From Enterobacter mori LMG 25706 (GTDB taxonomy: Bacteria > Pseudomonadota > Gammaproteobacteria > Enterobacterales > Enterobacteriaceae), in contig NZ_GL890778.1 in the NCBI RefSeq assembly GCF_000211415.1, positions 138,384-202,383 on the forward strand: 64,000 nt of DNA, written 5' to 3'. Each line of letters opens with the position of its first letter. The first letter of the stretch is position 1. Shown piece by piece: positions 50,128-63,392 of the stretch. A program made the position numbers and the translations under genes. Under the pieces are notes generated by a model. That model did not search any database, had not been told where the DNA came from, and saw only the letters and a program-made list of their open reading frames with translations.

Positions 50128-50519
50128 TTTTTTGTTTTCTCCCCGACCCCTTTACGTTCGCCATGCACGATGTGCGAACTCCAGCTCACCACCAGGAATA
50201 CCACCAGTGTACTGACCGCACAGGAGACGACAATCGGGCCGAACTGCGCTTTGAGCACGTCGTAATATTGCATGACACCTACGCCGATGGGCACGAAAAG
50301 CAGCGCCATGTAGCGTATAAGGACGAAGCAGCCAGGATTGACCCACTTCGCGGGCAGCACCTGTAACGCCAGCAGCACAAACAGGATCAGCATCCCGATA
50401 ATGCTGCCGGGAATGACGATCGGCAGCAGCGAGGCGATGAAAATCCCGGCGTACAGGCAGGCGTAAATCAGGACGAATGCGCGCAGATACTGCCAGATTG
50501 TATTCAGTGATTTGCTCAT
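50124..50519 (-). CDS. yohJ: LrgA/CidA-family inner-membrane protein YohJ
   Basis: YohJ is the small holin-like partner of YohK (131 residues, four helices). I start it at [16 protein letters not shown], matching the E. coli form with a GAAAG ribosome sequence upstream; an ATG 12 codons earlier would add an unlikely cysteine-containing extension. It is first of the yohJ-yohK pair and likely runs on towards cdd, with the cdd control region between. Confidence 0.93.
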   Translation of the reverse strand: MSKSLNTIWQYLRAFVLIYACLYAGIFIASLLPIVIPGSIIGMLILFVLLALQVLPAKWVNPGCFVLIRYMALLFVPIGVGVMQYYDVLKAQFGPIVVSCAVSTLVVFLVVSWSSHIVHGERKGVGEKTKK

Positions 50520-50710
50520 GGTGAAAGTCCTTGATGAAACGCATTCATCATACAATTAAACCCAGAAATGTGCCACGGATCACATCATGAAATTTGAGCA
50601 TACCAGACATTCCAGAATGGAACGTCTGGTATCACCGCACAGGGACAGGCTACAGTTTAGAGGAAAGGAATTACAGTGGCGAAGTGACGAGCCTGAGAAA
50701 TGCCTCTGAG

Positions 50711-51427
50711 TCAGGCATTGCATTGGGTAGTGAGTTTATCCAGAAAAGAAAACAGCACTTGATTCATTTCACGGTAATCATGCGAGCGTAATTTTTCAGC
50801 CGTTTCGACAAAACGTAATTCTCCCGCACGGCGGAGATCGTTCTGCGAATGTTCGATAAGCAGCTCAACCACCTCCGACGTTAGCTCCATATGGCACTGA
50901 AAACCGTAAACCCGTTCGCTGTATTGCACGATCTGACGAGGACAGCCCTCGCTGTAAGCGAGCACCTTTGCCTGCGGCGTCAACCCTGGCATGTCGTTAT
51001 GCCAGTGACCGACGTCCAGCCCACCGCCAAAATTCTCAAAAAGGGGGGTCGTCTTGCCTGCATCTGTGAGCCTGACGGGAAATTTACCGATCTCTTTTTC
51101 CGGGCTGTGGCAAAACGCTGCGCCCAGCGCTTCACCGATAAGCTGCGAGCCCAGACAAACGCCAATCACCGTTTTACCCGCCTCTATTGCGCGGCCGATG
51201 AGTCGCATTTCCGCTTGCGCATCAAACCAGGGGCACTCCTTAAGCGTGGTGGCAGGTGATTGCGGGCCTCCCATAATGATAAGCATGTCTGTGCTCTCCA
51301 GTTCCTCAGGTAAAGGCTCATACTGATAAACCCGGGTGTAGCTCAGACTACAGCCGCGGCTTTCCCCCCAGATTTCATAGGCGCCTGGCGCTTCGAAATG
51401 TTCATGAATGATAAAATGAATGTGCAT
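50711..51427 (-). CDS. Class I glutamine amidotransferase-like protein
   Basis: This 238-residue protein has a complete class I amidotransferase triad. Cys91 lies in the nucleophile elbow GVCLGSQL, with His179 and Glu181 in FQCHMELTSE. It resembles the stand-alone GMP-synthase-like GATases found near regulatory genes. No synthase partner is adjacent. It is divergent from an AraC-type regulator with a 59-base gap, which suggests that regulator controls it. It sits between yohJ and dusC, which are neighbours in K-12. The biological substrate is unknown; hydrolysis of gamma-glutamyl compounds is possible. Confidence 0.85.
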   Translation of the reverse strand: MHIHFIIHEHFEAPGAYEIWGESRGCSLSYTRVYQYEPLPEELESTDMLIIMGGPQSPATTLKECPWFDAQAEMRLIGRAIEAGKTVIGVCLGSQLIGEALGAAFCHSPEKEIGKFPVRLTDAGKTTPLFENFGGGLDVGHWHNDMPGLTPQAKVLAYSEGCPRQIVQYSERVYGFQCHMELTSEVVELLIEHSQNDLRRAGELRFVETAEKLRSHDYREMNQVLFSFLDKLTTQCNA

Positions 51428-51486
51428 TGCTTCTCTCTCCGGTTATGTGTACAAGCAGCATCATAAGAGGAAGGGAGGAATGTGAA

Positions 51487-52284
51487 ATGCCAACCGTTAT
51501 CGATAAAACGCCAAATCACGACGATGCCATCGGATGGTCGAGAGGGGCAATTAGCTATACGCGCGGCGAAGTGGATCCGCCCCACCAGCATTCACAAGGT
51601 CAACTTTTGTTTGCCATCAAAGGCGTCATGCTGGTCGAAACCGGCAGCAAACGCTGGGTAATACCGCCACAGCGTGCGCTGTGGATCCCTCCCTTTCCGG
51701 AACACACCTACAGCGTGTTATCCGCAACAGAACTCCGCGCGGTCTGGTTTAGCCCGGAATTAATAACGCAATGCAAACCGTTTAAGCGGAAAGAAGATAT
51801 TCACGTGATTAAGGCGACTGCGTTGTTCAAAGAGTTGATTGCTGGACTGTTCAGTTCGGAATACCGACCGGCAAGTCAGCGAAGCATGGCTGTTTTGCTG
51901 CTCGACATTCTTAGTGAAACGCAGCAGATCTCGGCCGAATTGCCGATGCCTATTGATGAACGGTTACATCGTGTTGCCTGTGACATTATTGCCAACAATC
52001 TATGGGGTGTTTCTATGGAAAGGCTGGCGGAGCAGGCCGCTATGTCTGAACGCACATTTTCACGCGCGTTTATCAAAGATACAGGCTTTAGCTTCCGGAC
52101 CTGGCGACAGCGCGCAAGGATTTGTGCCTCGCTGGACCTGCTCGCAAACGGATACCCCGTTAAGCAGGTGGCCTGGATGCTGGGATTTTCCGGCCCGGCG
52201 GCATTTGCGGAGGCGTTTCGTGCTGTAGTGGGAGCAACGCCAGCTGACTTTCTCCCTGAACAGAAGCGCTTCCCAGCGATATAG
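51487..52284 (+). CDS. AraC-family regulator, cupin type
   Basis: This 265-residue regulator has an N-terminal cupin ([21 protein letters not shown] and [10 protein letters not shown], the AraC-binding fold). A C-terminal double helix-turn-helix follows (about residues 165-260: [19 protein letters not shown] and [23 protein letters not shown]). The NimR/YeaM subgroup looks closest. I start it at [10 protein letters not shown] because GGAGG lies 8 bases upstream; a longer frame has no ribosome site. The divergent amidotransferase is the likely target. Confidence 0.85.
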   Translation: MPTVIDKTPNHDDAIGWSRGAISYTRGEVDPPHQHSQGQLLFAIKGVMLVETGSKRWVIPPQRALWIPPFPEHTYSVLSATELRAVWFSPELITQCKPFKRKEDIHVIKATALFKELIAGLFSSEYRPASQRSMAVLLLDILSETQQISAELPMPIDERLHRVACDIIANNLWGVSMERLAEQAAMSERTFSRAFIKDTGFSFRTWRQRARICASLDLLANGYPVKQVAWMLGFSGPAAFAEAFRAVVGATPADFLPEQKRFPAI

Positions 52285-52325
52285 AGAGCAGCTACTATAG
52301 CGCGTCTTTTTTCACAGGTACTGCT

Positions 52326-53258
52326 ATGCGTGTTTTACTGGCCCCTATGGAAGGCGTGCTCGACTCCCTCGTGCGCGAGCTTCTGACCGAGGTGAACGAT
52401 TACGATCTCTGCGTGACGGAGTTTTTGCGCGTGGTCGATATGTTGTTGCCGGTAAAATCCTTCTATCGTCTGTGCCCCGAGCTGCACAACCAGAGCCGGA
52501 CGACCTCCGGTACGCTGGTGCGTATTCAGCTGCTGGGGCAGTACCCAGAATGGCTGGCGGAGAACGCCGCCCGTGCGGTTGAGCTGGGCTCTTATGGCGT
52601 CGATCTCAACTGCGGCTGTCCGTCGAAGATGGTGAACGGCAGCGGGGGCGGGGCGACGTTGCTGAAAGATCCTGAACTCATTTATCGCGGCGCGAAGGCG
52701 ATGCGTGAGGCCGTGCCGTCGCATCTGCCGGTGACGGTAAAGGTGCGCCTGGGCTGGGACAGCGACGCGCGGCAGTTTGAAATTGCCGATGCGGTGCAGC
52801 AGGCCGGTGCCACCGAGCTGGTGGTGCACGGGCGTACTAAAGAGGACGGCTACAAAGCGGACCGCATTAACTGGCAGGCGATTGGCGAGATCCGCAAACG
52901 CCTCAGCATTCCGGTTATCGCCAACGGCGAAATCTGGGACTACGAAAGTGCGCAGGCGTGCATGAAGGAGACGGGCTGTAATGCGGTGATGATAGGCCGC
53001 GGCGCGCTGAACGTGCCGAACCTCAGCCGGGTGGTGAAATATAATGAACCGCGTATGCCGTGGGCAGACGTGGTCACGCTGCTGCAAAAATACAGCCGTC
53101 TGGAAAAGCAGGGCGACACCGGTTTGTATCACGTTGCGCGTATTAAGCAGTGGCTCAGTTATTTGCGCAAGGAATATAGCGAAGCGTTAGGCTTATTTCA
53201 GGAGATCCGTACGCTACAGACCTCTGCGGATATTGCGCGCGTGATCCAGTCAAAATAA
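52326..53258 (+). CDS. dusC: tRNA-dihydrouridine(16) synthase
   Basis: DusC reduces uridine 16 in tRNA using FMN. The 310-residue protein starts [13 protein letters not shown]. It carries the catalytic Cys98 in DLNCGCPSK, the FMN-binding [10 protein letters not shown] and ANGEIWD, and [10 protein letters not shown]. It is five residues shorter than the E. coli enzyme, which is within range. In K-12 it is followed by yohP; here the bgl operon intervenes. Confidence 0.97.
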   Translation: MRVLLAPMEGVLDSLVRELLTEVNDYDLCVTEFLRVVDMLLPVKSFYRLCPELHNQSRTTSGTLVRIQLLGQYPEWLAENAARAVELGSYGVDLNCGCPSKMVNGSGGGATLLKDPELIYRGAKAMREAVPSHLPVTVKVRLGWDSDARQFEIADAVQQAGATELVVHGRTKEDGYKADRINWQAIGEIRKRLSIPVIANGEIWDYESAQACMKETGCNAVMIGRGALNVPNLSRVVKYNEPRMPWADVVTLLQKYSRLEKQGDTGLYHVARIKQWLSYLRKEYSEALGLFQEIRTLQTSADIARVIQSK

Positions 53259-53352
53259 TAAGCGTTAATTTGCTCACACTTTTTTAAAATATAAAACGAT
53301 GCAGGTTTTCAAGGTGGCGCGACGGTGTTAAGGTGCCACTGTTTTCAACGCA

Positions 53353-53428
53353 GGATTGTTACTGGTTAACAGGCAAAACCTAAGCGTTTCACAGCATTCA
53401 CCGCTGTGGAGCGCTTAGGTTTTTTTTT
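53353..53428 (+). promoter_or_regulatory. BglG-type antiterminator and terminator 1, before the porin gene
   Basis: The ribonucleic antiterminator GGATTGTTACTG-n5-CAGGCAAAACC (53353-53380) has the fixed flanks of the E. coli bgl element. Its last bases form the 10-bp stem AACCTAAGCG/CGCTTAGGTT of a terminator with nine T residues (to 53428). Binding of the BglG-type protein should favour the first hairpin and allow transcription into the porin gene at 53559. The remainder of the 300-base dusC-porin gap must hold the operon promoter; I could not fix its -10 and -35. Confidence 0.92.
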
Positions 53429-53558
53429 GCCTGTCATTCACGCAGGAGAACCATTTGGCCTAACGCTTTTTGCTGGAACGAATAATTAAAACACGACGGG
53501 AAATAGAAAAATTTCCTGCGAACGGTTACGCACTAATACTCAGCTACAGGTTGCTATT

Positions 53559-54905
53559 ATGACAAATAAAAATAATCTCTATGCCCTCGCTTTATTGATG
53601 ATATCGCCTTTAACAATGGCGCAGGAGTGGAATGGAACGGTATTAGGGTTCGAAGCCCCGCCGGAGCCTGTTCTGGGCGAAATGCTCGGCATACGTAAAA
53701 TCCTTAACGATAACGGTTTTACCTATAACCTCGGATACCTGAATGAAATTGGCTGGAACGGTGGTGGCGGATATAACCACGACTCCCACGTGGCCTATAT
53801 TGACCAGTTCGCGCTGACCTTCAACCAGGATCTGGAGCGCTGGACGGGCATCCCGGATGCGCGTATCGAGGGGAACATCGTCAACCGCAACCACAACGAC
53901 GACCTTACCACCAAACGTGTGCAGGATCCGCGCGTGAACTTCAACGATTTGACCCAGGAAAGCTGGGGCGGGCAATCCATTACCCGTCTGGGCTGGCTGA
54001 CGTTTGCCCGCAGCTTTGATGACCGACGCCTCACCTGGCGTATCGGCATGATGAACAAGGTGCAGACCTTCGACCAGATCATCCCGTGCGACTTTCAGCT
54101 GCTCTCCCAGTGCGGCGGGAAATCGGCCAACTCGCTGACCTGGAACAACTGGAACGTTCACACCTGGGGCACCACGCTGGAGTATAAGCTCACGCCAGCC
54201 GTCACCTTAAAAGGCGGCGTGATGGAGCAAAACCCGGACGCCTCCAGCCGCAGCCACGCATGGAGCTGGTCGACGAAGGGCAGCAAAGGGGTCTTGCTCC
54301 CGGTCGAAATCGAAGCGCGTCCGCTGATTAACGGTCTGCCGGGCGCCTATAACCTCGGCGTGGTGTTTACCAACGCGCCGCAAACCGATCTCTACCGCGG
54401 AAAATCCGGCGGGGCTGGGGCGAGCGATCCGGACGGTTACGAGAAGCATAACCGCACGTGGTTCATGTACGCCGGGCTTAACCAGCAGATCACGCAGCAC
54501 AAGGACGATCCGAATCGCGGGTTAAGCACCTCGGTCAGCATGAGCCTTGCGGATCAGCGTAGCAATTACATGCATCAGGTGTATGCCGCCTCGCTGCGCT
54601 ACCGCGGGCTGTTTGACGCCCGGCCGGAAGACTGGATTGGCTTCGGGCTAACCTGGATTGATATGAGCAGCCAGTACGCCCGCAACCAGCGCTATATGAA
54701 CAGCCTGAGTGGCGTGTCGGACTATAACGATCCGGCGTATCACCCGGTGCCGGGCCACTCCCTGAATGGTGAGTTTTACTATCGCTTCCGTCCGGTGTCG
54801 TGGCTGGAGCTGCAGCCGGGCATTCAGTACTGGCACCATCCGGGCGGCGTATCCCGGACGCAGGATGCCTGGGTAACAGAGCTGAAAACCGTTGTGACGT
54901 TCTAG
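53559..54905 (+). CDS. OprB-family carbohydrate-selective porin
   Basis: This 448-residue outer-membrane porin probably admits beta-glucosides. A signal peptide (residues 1-21, ending SPLTMA) is followed by OprB features: DSHVAYIDQFALTFNQDLE, QESWGGQSITRLGW, the cysteine pair in IPCDFQLLSQCGG, and the C-terminal TVVTF with the terminal Phe used by barrel assembly. It is unrelated to BglH, the LamB-type porin of the K-12 bgl operon. It is first in the operon and has its own antiterminator. Confidence 0.88.
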   Translation: MTNKNNLYALALLMISPLTMAQEWNGTVLGFEAPPEPVLGEMLGIRKILNDNGFTYNLGYLNEIGWNGGGGYNHDSHVAYIDQFALTFNQDLERWTGIPDARIEGNIVNRNHNDDLTTKRVQDPRVNFNDLTQESWGGQSITRLGWLTFARSFDDRRLTWRIGMMNKVQTFDQIIPCDFQLLSQCGGKSANSLTWNNWNVHTWGTTLEYKLTPAVTLKGGVMEQNPDASSRSHAWSWSTKGSKGVLLPVEIEARPLINGLPGAYNLGVVFTNAPQTDLYRGKSGGAGASDPDGYEKHNRTWFMYAGLNQQITQHKDDPNRGLSTSVSMSLADQRSNYMHQVYAASLRYRGLFDARPEDWIGFGLTWIDMSSQYARNQRYMNSLSGVSDYNDPAYHPVPGHSLNGEFYYRFRPVSWLELQPGIQYWHHPGGVSRTQDAWVTELKTVVTF

Positions 54906-54980
54906 CAATGTCGATCTGCGTCACGTTTTTTACCCGTGATGCATTGAGGCTACGAATGAAACTGATAGAGTGCCAGAACT

Positions 54981-55894
<914 letters not shown>

Positions 55895-55905
55895 GCCTCA
55901 AATCT

Positions 55906-59291
<3,386 letters not shown>

Positions 59292-59304
59292 AAGGAATAA
59301 CGTC

Positions 59305-59323
59305 GCCCGGCGCAGTGCCGGGC
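59305..59323. terminator. Hairpin between bglB and yohP
   Basis: A perfect 7-bp stem (GCCCGGC/GCCGGGC) with a 5-base loop lies 14 bases past bglB and just past the convergent yohP. No T-run follows on either strand, so it is a weak terminator at best. Confidence 0.55.
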
Positions 59324-59330
59324 AAATAGA

Positions 59331-59414
59331 TCAGAAAATCATTTTGAATACGCCGGTAACCACTAACAGCCCTATCAAAAATATAATTAAAATAACCCAC
59401 AGTAATATTTTCAT
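59331..59414 (-). CDS. yohP: YohP, 27-residue inner-membrane miniprotein
   Basis: On the minus strand an ATG preceded by GGAGAAGGGA opens a 27-codon frame, MKILLWVILIIFLIGLLVVT then GVFKMIF. This is nearly identical to E. coli YohP, a single-span membrane protein whose mRNA and product have been used to study membrane targeting. It lies between bglB and mdtQ, at the K-12 place next to mdtQ. Function is unknown. Confidence 0.9.
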   Translation of the reverse strand: MKILLWVILIIFLIGLLVVTGVFKMIF

Positions 59415-59618
59415 TCCCTTCTCCTGCCCGTGTATGACACTGAATAAGTGTAGCAGTCAATTCATAATTGGTATCAATATGTTGAATTTATTCATTGTGA
59501 TTGGGAATAAATTGCCGAATATGAAAATGTATGACAATTTGCGGATTGCCACGCGTTACTAAAAAACAGAATGGCATCAAGCGTAATTTGCGCCTTTAAT
59601 TTTTTGAGTTATGGCGTC

Positions 59619-61037
59619 ATGAAACCTTCTCTTATTTTATCTCTGAGTGCCCCTCTTGTCTTAATGCTGGCTGCCTGCGCGCCGGAACATGCCAGCGTGT
59701 CGCCAATTAAAGCGCAAGCCACTGCGGCGTCGGTGAATACACAGCTAAGTCGAACCAACTGGCCGAAAAACGAATGGTGGAAAGACTATAACGATCCGCA
59801 GCTAAATTCGCTGATCGCGAAGGCGCTAAATGATGCGCCGGATATGCAAATTGCCCGACAGCGTATTACGCTCGCGGAAGCGCAGGCGAAAGCCACCATG
59901 GCGGCAGATGGCCCACAGATTGATTTTTCAGCCGATGCGGAACGGCAAAAAATGTCTGCAGAAGGGTTGATGGGGCCTTTCGCCATTACCGATCCGGCCG
60001 CGGGTACGACCGGGCCGTGGTACACCAACGGAACATTTGGCCTGACAGCGGGCTGGGATCTCGATTTGTGGGGCAAAAACCGCGCGCAGGTTGAAGCCCG
60101 CATCGGCAAGGTCAACGCCCAGAAAGCCGAGATGGAGCAGACGCGTCAGCTGTTGGCCAGCAGCGTCGCGCGGCTGTACTGGGAGTGGCAGACCCAGGCC
60201 GCGGTGGGGGAGGTTCTCGCAGAGATTAAACACGAGCAGGAAAATATCATCGGTGCCGACCGCGAGCTTTATCAGCACGGGATCACCTCCTCCGTAGAAG
60301 GTGTTGAAACCGATATCAATGCCAGCAAAACCGAAGAGCAGCTTGCCGGGGTAAAAGGCAAAATGAAAGCCGTTGAGGCACGTCTTCAGGCCCTGACCAA
60401 TACCTCCTCGATGAAGCTGACTCGCCATGCTTTACCGACAGCGGAAGCGGCGTTGCCCGCCACGCTGGGATACGAACTGCTGGCTCGCCGCCCTGATCTG
60501 CAGGAGGCGCACTGGTACATTGAAGCTTCCCTGAGCGAAGTGGATGCCGCCAAAGCCGCCTTCTATCCCGACGTGAACCTGATGGCATTCCTGCAGCAGG
60601 ATGCCCTGCATCTGAGCGATCTGTTCCGTTCCTCCGCTCAGCAAATGGGCGTCACCGCGGGGCTGACGCTGCCGATCTTCGACAGCGGCAGGCTGAATGC
60701 GAATCTGGATATCGCCCAGGCGCAGAACAACCTGTCGGTGGCGAACTACAACAAAGCGGTGGTCGATGCCGTTAACCAGGTGGCGCGCACGGCCAGTGAA
60801 GTTGAAACCCTGACCGCCAAAAACCAGCAACAGCAGCAGGTCGAGAAAGATGCTGCGCGCGTGGTGGCACTGGCACAGGCGCGCTTTAGCGCCGGGATTA
60901 TTGCCGGTTCCCGCGTCAGCGAGGCTAAAATTCCGGCACTCAAGGAACATATCGCTACGCTAACCCTGAAAGGGCAGTACGTGGATGCCACGCTACAGCT
61001 GACGTCCGCGCTGGGTGGTGGCTATCATCACAGCTAA
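59619..61037 (+). CDS. mdtQ: MdtQ-like outer-membrane efflux lipoprotein
   Basis: MdtQ is a TolC/NodT-type outer-membrane factor. The 472-residue protein has a lipobox (LMLAAC, Cys20) and two outer-membrane-efflux repeats. Marks are GWDLDLWGKNRAQVEA, SVARLYWEWQTQAAV and, in the second repeat, LPIFDSGRLNANLDIAQAQ. I start it at MKPSLILS so that the lipobox falls at a normal position. No inner-membrane pump or adaptor gene adjoins it. The gene is intact here, while in K-12 it is annotated as disrupted. Confidence 0.88.
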   Translation: MKPSLILSLSAPLVLMLAACAPEHASVSPIKAQATAASVNTQLSRTNWPKNEWWKDYNDPQLNSLIAKALNDAPDMQIARQRITLAEAQAKATMAADGPQIDFSADAERQKMSAEGLMGPFAITDPAAGTTGPWYTNGTFGLTAGWDLDLWGKNRAQVEARIGKVNAQKAEMEQTRQLLASSVARLYWEWQTQAAVGEVLAEIKHEQENIIGADRELYQHGITSSVEGVETDINASKTEEQLAGVKGKMKAVEARLQALTNTSSMKLTRHALPTAEAALPATLGYELLARRPDLQEAHWYIEASLSEVDAAKAAFYPDVNLMAFLQQDALHLSDLFRSSAQQMGVTAGLTLPIFDSGRLNANLDIAQAQNNLSVANYNKAVVDAVNQVARTASEVETLTAKNQQQQQVEKDAARVVALAQARFSAGIIAGSRVSEAKIPALKEHIATLTLKGQYVDATLQLTSALGGGYHHS

Positions 61038-61087
61038 AAAGGGTGATTATCTATACTTACCTCTTTGCACATTTTCAGGAGGTGAAT

Positions 61088-61852
61088 ATGACCCGAGTAG
61101 CAATTGTGACGGCATCGGATTCCGGTATCGGTAAAACCACCGCGCTGATGCTGGCAGAGCGCGGCTTTGATGTCGGTGTCACATGGCATTCCGATGAAAG
61201 CGGCGCGCGGGAAACCTGTCGCGAGGTTGAGGCGAGGGGGCAACGTGCAGAGGCTATCCAGCTTGATCTGAGCACGTTGCCGGACGGTGCAAAGGCCATT
61301 GATACGCTGATTGCGCGTTTCGGTCGGCTTGATGTTCTGGTCAACAATGCCGGGGCGATGACCAAAGCGCCATTCCTTGAGATGCCGTTTGACGACTGGC
61401 GGAACATTTTCACCGTTGACGTGGACGGCGCGTTTCTCTGTTCGCAAATTGCCGCGCGGCAGATGGTGAAGCAGGGGGAAGGGGGGCGAATTGTGAACAT
61501 CACCTCGGTGCATGAGCACACGCCGCTGCCTGACGCCAGCGCCTATACCGCGGCAAAACATGCGCTGGGTGGCTTAACCAAATCCATGGCGCTGGAGCTG
61601 GTTAAGCACCAGATTCTGGTGAACGCCGTTGCACCCGGGGCGATTGCCACGCCGATGAACGACATGGATGATAGCGAAGTGAAAGAAGGCTCAATGCCGG
61701 AAATCCCGCTGGCAAGGCCGGGACATACCAAAGAGATCGCCAGCCTGGTGGCGTGGCTGTGTGACAGCGATGCCAGTTACACGACGGGGCAATCCTTTAT
61801 CGTTGACGGCGGATTTATGCTGGCGAATCCGCAGTTTAAGCCGGAGGGGTAG
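61088..61852 (+). CDS. yohF: Short-chain dehydrogenase/reductase YohF
   Basis: YohF is a 254-residue classical SDR. The nucleotide motif TASDSGIGK (residues 8-16) replaces the usual TGxxxGIG with a serine, the NNAG motif is present, and the catalytic Ser-Tyr-Lys lies in NITSV and SAYTAAKHALG. It ends with a normal C-terminus (FIVDGGFM). I start it at ATG 61088, where AGGAGG lies 5 bases upstream. E. coli YohF acts on diacetyl/acetoin-like substrates in some reports. Substrate here is inferred only. Confidence 0.92.
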   Translation: MTRVAIVTASDSGIGKTTALMLAERGFDVGVTWHSDESGARETCREVEARGQRAEAIQLDLSTLPDGAKAIDTLIARFGRLDVLVNNAGAMTKAPFLEMPFDDWRNIFTVDVDGAFLCSQIAARQMVKQGEGGRIVNITSVHEHTPLPDASAYTAAKHALGGLTKSMALELVKHQILVNAVAPGAIATPMNDMDDSEVKEGSMPEIPLARPGHTKEIASLVAWLCDSDASYTTGQSFIVDGGFMLANPQFKPEG

Positions 61853-61856
61853 TTTT

Positions 61857-61891
61857 CCCCCTCACCCTAACCCTCTCCCAAGGGGAGAGGG
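61857..61891. repeat. CCCTCACC/CCCTCTCCC intergenic repeat hairpin, second copy
   Basis: This is the sister of the repeat at 32928. It reads CCCCTCACCctAaCCCTCTC then CC-aa-GGGGAGAGGG. It lies between convergent yohF and yohD. It has no T-run, so it is probably a dispersed repeat rather than a dedicated terminator. Confidence 0.7.
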
Positions 61892-61907
61892 CACAGACCG
61901 CACTAAG

Positions 61908-62480
61908 CTAATCCTCATCCCGCCTCTTCTCCCTGTGCCGCATCCACAGCCTGACCCCAATCACCGCCACAACCACCAGAATCAGCCACGCCCAGTGTTT
62001 AATATGCTGATCGAGATTATGCAGCCACGGTCCGATCACCTCTCCGCCCACGTAACCGAGCGTGGTGAAGATCAGCGCCCAGGCAATCGCGCCTACAATA
62101 TTGAGCGGCAGAAATATTTTGGGCGGCAGACGGCTGACACCGATCAGAATCGGCCCGATAATGCGAAAGCCGTACATAAAGCGGGTGCCAATGACGAACA
62201 GATAGGGATGACGCTGAATGAGGCGCTGAGCGCGGCGGATTTTCTTTTGATGCTTTGCGAAACGCTTAAGCAGCGTCGGCCCGAAGCGCAGCCCCAAAAA
62301 GTAGAGCAGCTGATCGCCAATCATCCCGCCCAGCGCGACCGCGGCGACGACCAGCGGGAATTTCAGCAATCCCTGATGCGCCGCAACGCCGCCTAACAGC
62401 GTGATGGTTTCGCCTTCTGCCACGCTACCGATGACCAGCGCGGCATATCCATATTGTTCAATGAGTCCGTTGATATCCAT
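61908..62480 (-). CDS. yohD: DedA-family inner-membrane protein YohD
   Basis: YohD is a DedA/SNARE-associated protein (190 residues, about five helices). The DedA motifs GSVAEGETITLLGGVAAHQG and RFMYGFRIIGPILIG (conserved Arg) are present. DedA proteins act in lipid-carrier recycling and proton-gradient homeostasis; several are redundant. It converges on yohF through the repeat above. Confidence 0.94.
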   Translation of the reverse strand: MDINGLIEQYGYAALVIGSVAEGETITLLGGVAAHQGLLKFPLVVAAVALGGMIGDQLLYFLGLRFGPTLLKRFAKHQKKIRRAQRLIQRHPYLFVIGTRFMYGFRIIGPILIGVSRLPPKIFLPLNIVGAIAWALIFTTLGYVGGEVIGPWLHNLDQHIKHWAWLILVVVAVIGVRLWMRHREKRRDED

Positions 62481-62637
62481 TACGTCTGAGTTATCTCCCT
62501 GTTCGAGCCTGCTTTAATCATATACCCCCAGAATCAACCGTGCGGCAATCAACGGAATTTTCCCGCTGTACATAAAATAATCTAAAGCCTGCATTATACT
62601 TAGAGTATCGCTGACGGGCCGACAACAAGGGGGCGCT

Positions 62638-63225
62638 ATGAACCATGTCTGGGGACTCTTCTCCCATCCCGATCGTGAAATGCACGTGATCAGAAGCGAG
62701 AACGAAACGGTCGCGCATCATTACACGCACCATGTGCTGCTGATGGCAGCGGTGCCGGTAATCTGTGCGTTTATAGGCACAACACAAATCGGCTGGAACT
62801 TTGGTGATGGCACCGTGGTTCAGCTCTCCTGGTTTACCGGGCTGTATCTTGCCGTCATCTTTTACGGCCTGATGCTGGCGGGTGTGGCGGTGATGGGGCG
62901 CGTTATTCACTGGATGGCGCGAAACTACCCGCAGCGTCCGTCGCTGGCCCACTGTATGGTCTTTGCCGGATATGTCGCGACCCCGCTGTTCTTAAGCGGT
63001 ATTGTTGCGCTCTATCCACTGGTCTGGCTGTGCGCGCTGATCGGTACTGTTGCCCTCTTTTACACCGGTTATCTGTTGTATGTAGGGGTGCCAACCTTCC
63101 TGAATATCAATAAAGAAGAGGGCCTGAGCTTCTCCAGCTCTACGCTTGCCATCGGGGTTCTGGTCCTGGAGGCGTTACTGGCTCTGACGGTTATTCTGTG
63201 GGGTTATGGATACCGTCTCTTTTAA
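62638..63225 (+). CDS. yohC: YIP1-family inner-membrane protein YohC
   Basis: YohC is a 195-residue YIP1-family membrane protein with five helices. It starts MNHVWGLFSHPDREMHVIR, the family's cytoplasmic N-terminus, and ends EALLALTVILWGYGYRLF. Function is unproven. An AAGGGGG ribosome site precedes the ATG. A perfect inverted repeat follows at 63231. Confidence 0.93.
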   Translation: MNHVWGLFSHPDREMHVIRSENETVAHHYTHHVLLMAAVPVICAFIGTTQIGWNFGDGTVVQLSWFTGLYLAVIFYGLMLAGVAVMGRVIHWMARNYPQRPSLAHCMVFAGYVATPLFLSGIVALYPLVWLCALIGTVALFYTGYLLYVGVPTFLNINKEEGLSFSSSTLAIGVLVLEALLALTVILWGYGYRLF

Positions 63226-63230
63226 GCTCA

Positions 63231-63262
63231 CTGCATTGCTGGCGTAAATGCCAGCAATGCAG
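63231..63262 (+). other. Perfect 13-bp inverted repeat between yohC and pbpG
   Basis: CTGCATTGCTGGC and GCCAGCAATGCAG are exact reverse complements around a 6-base loop, just past the yohC stop. No T-run follows, so an intrinsic terminator is unlikely. It may cap the yohC mRNA or be a protein site. It lies 130 bases before pbpG. Confidence 0.6.
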
Positions 63263-63392
63263 CATCTGTTCACGATTCTCCGCTGGCGACAACGCACGGT
63301 GACCGCTATGATGCCGATGCCAGCCTGCGTTTATCCGTTGACGCAGGCGGTGTACGTCATTACGTGCGTGAATAATTATCAGAAGTCTCACC

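Noticed and set aside
50594..50791. A 65-codon frame between yohJ and the amidotransferase gene
   Set aside because: It overlaps the end of the amidotransferase gene, lacks a ribosome site and resembles no known small protein.
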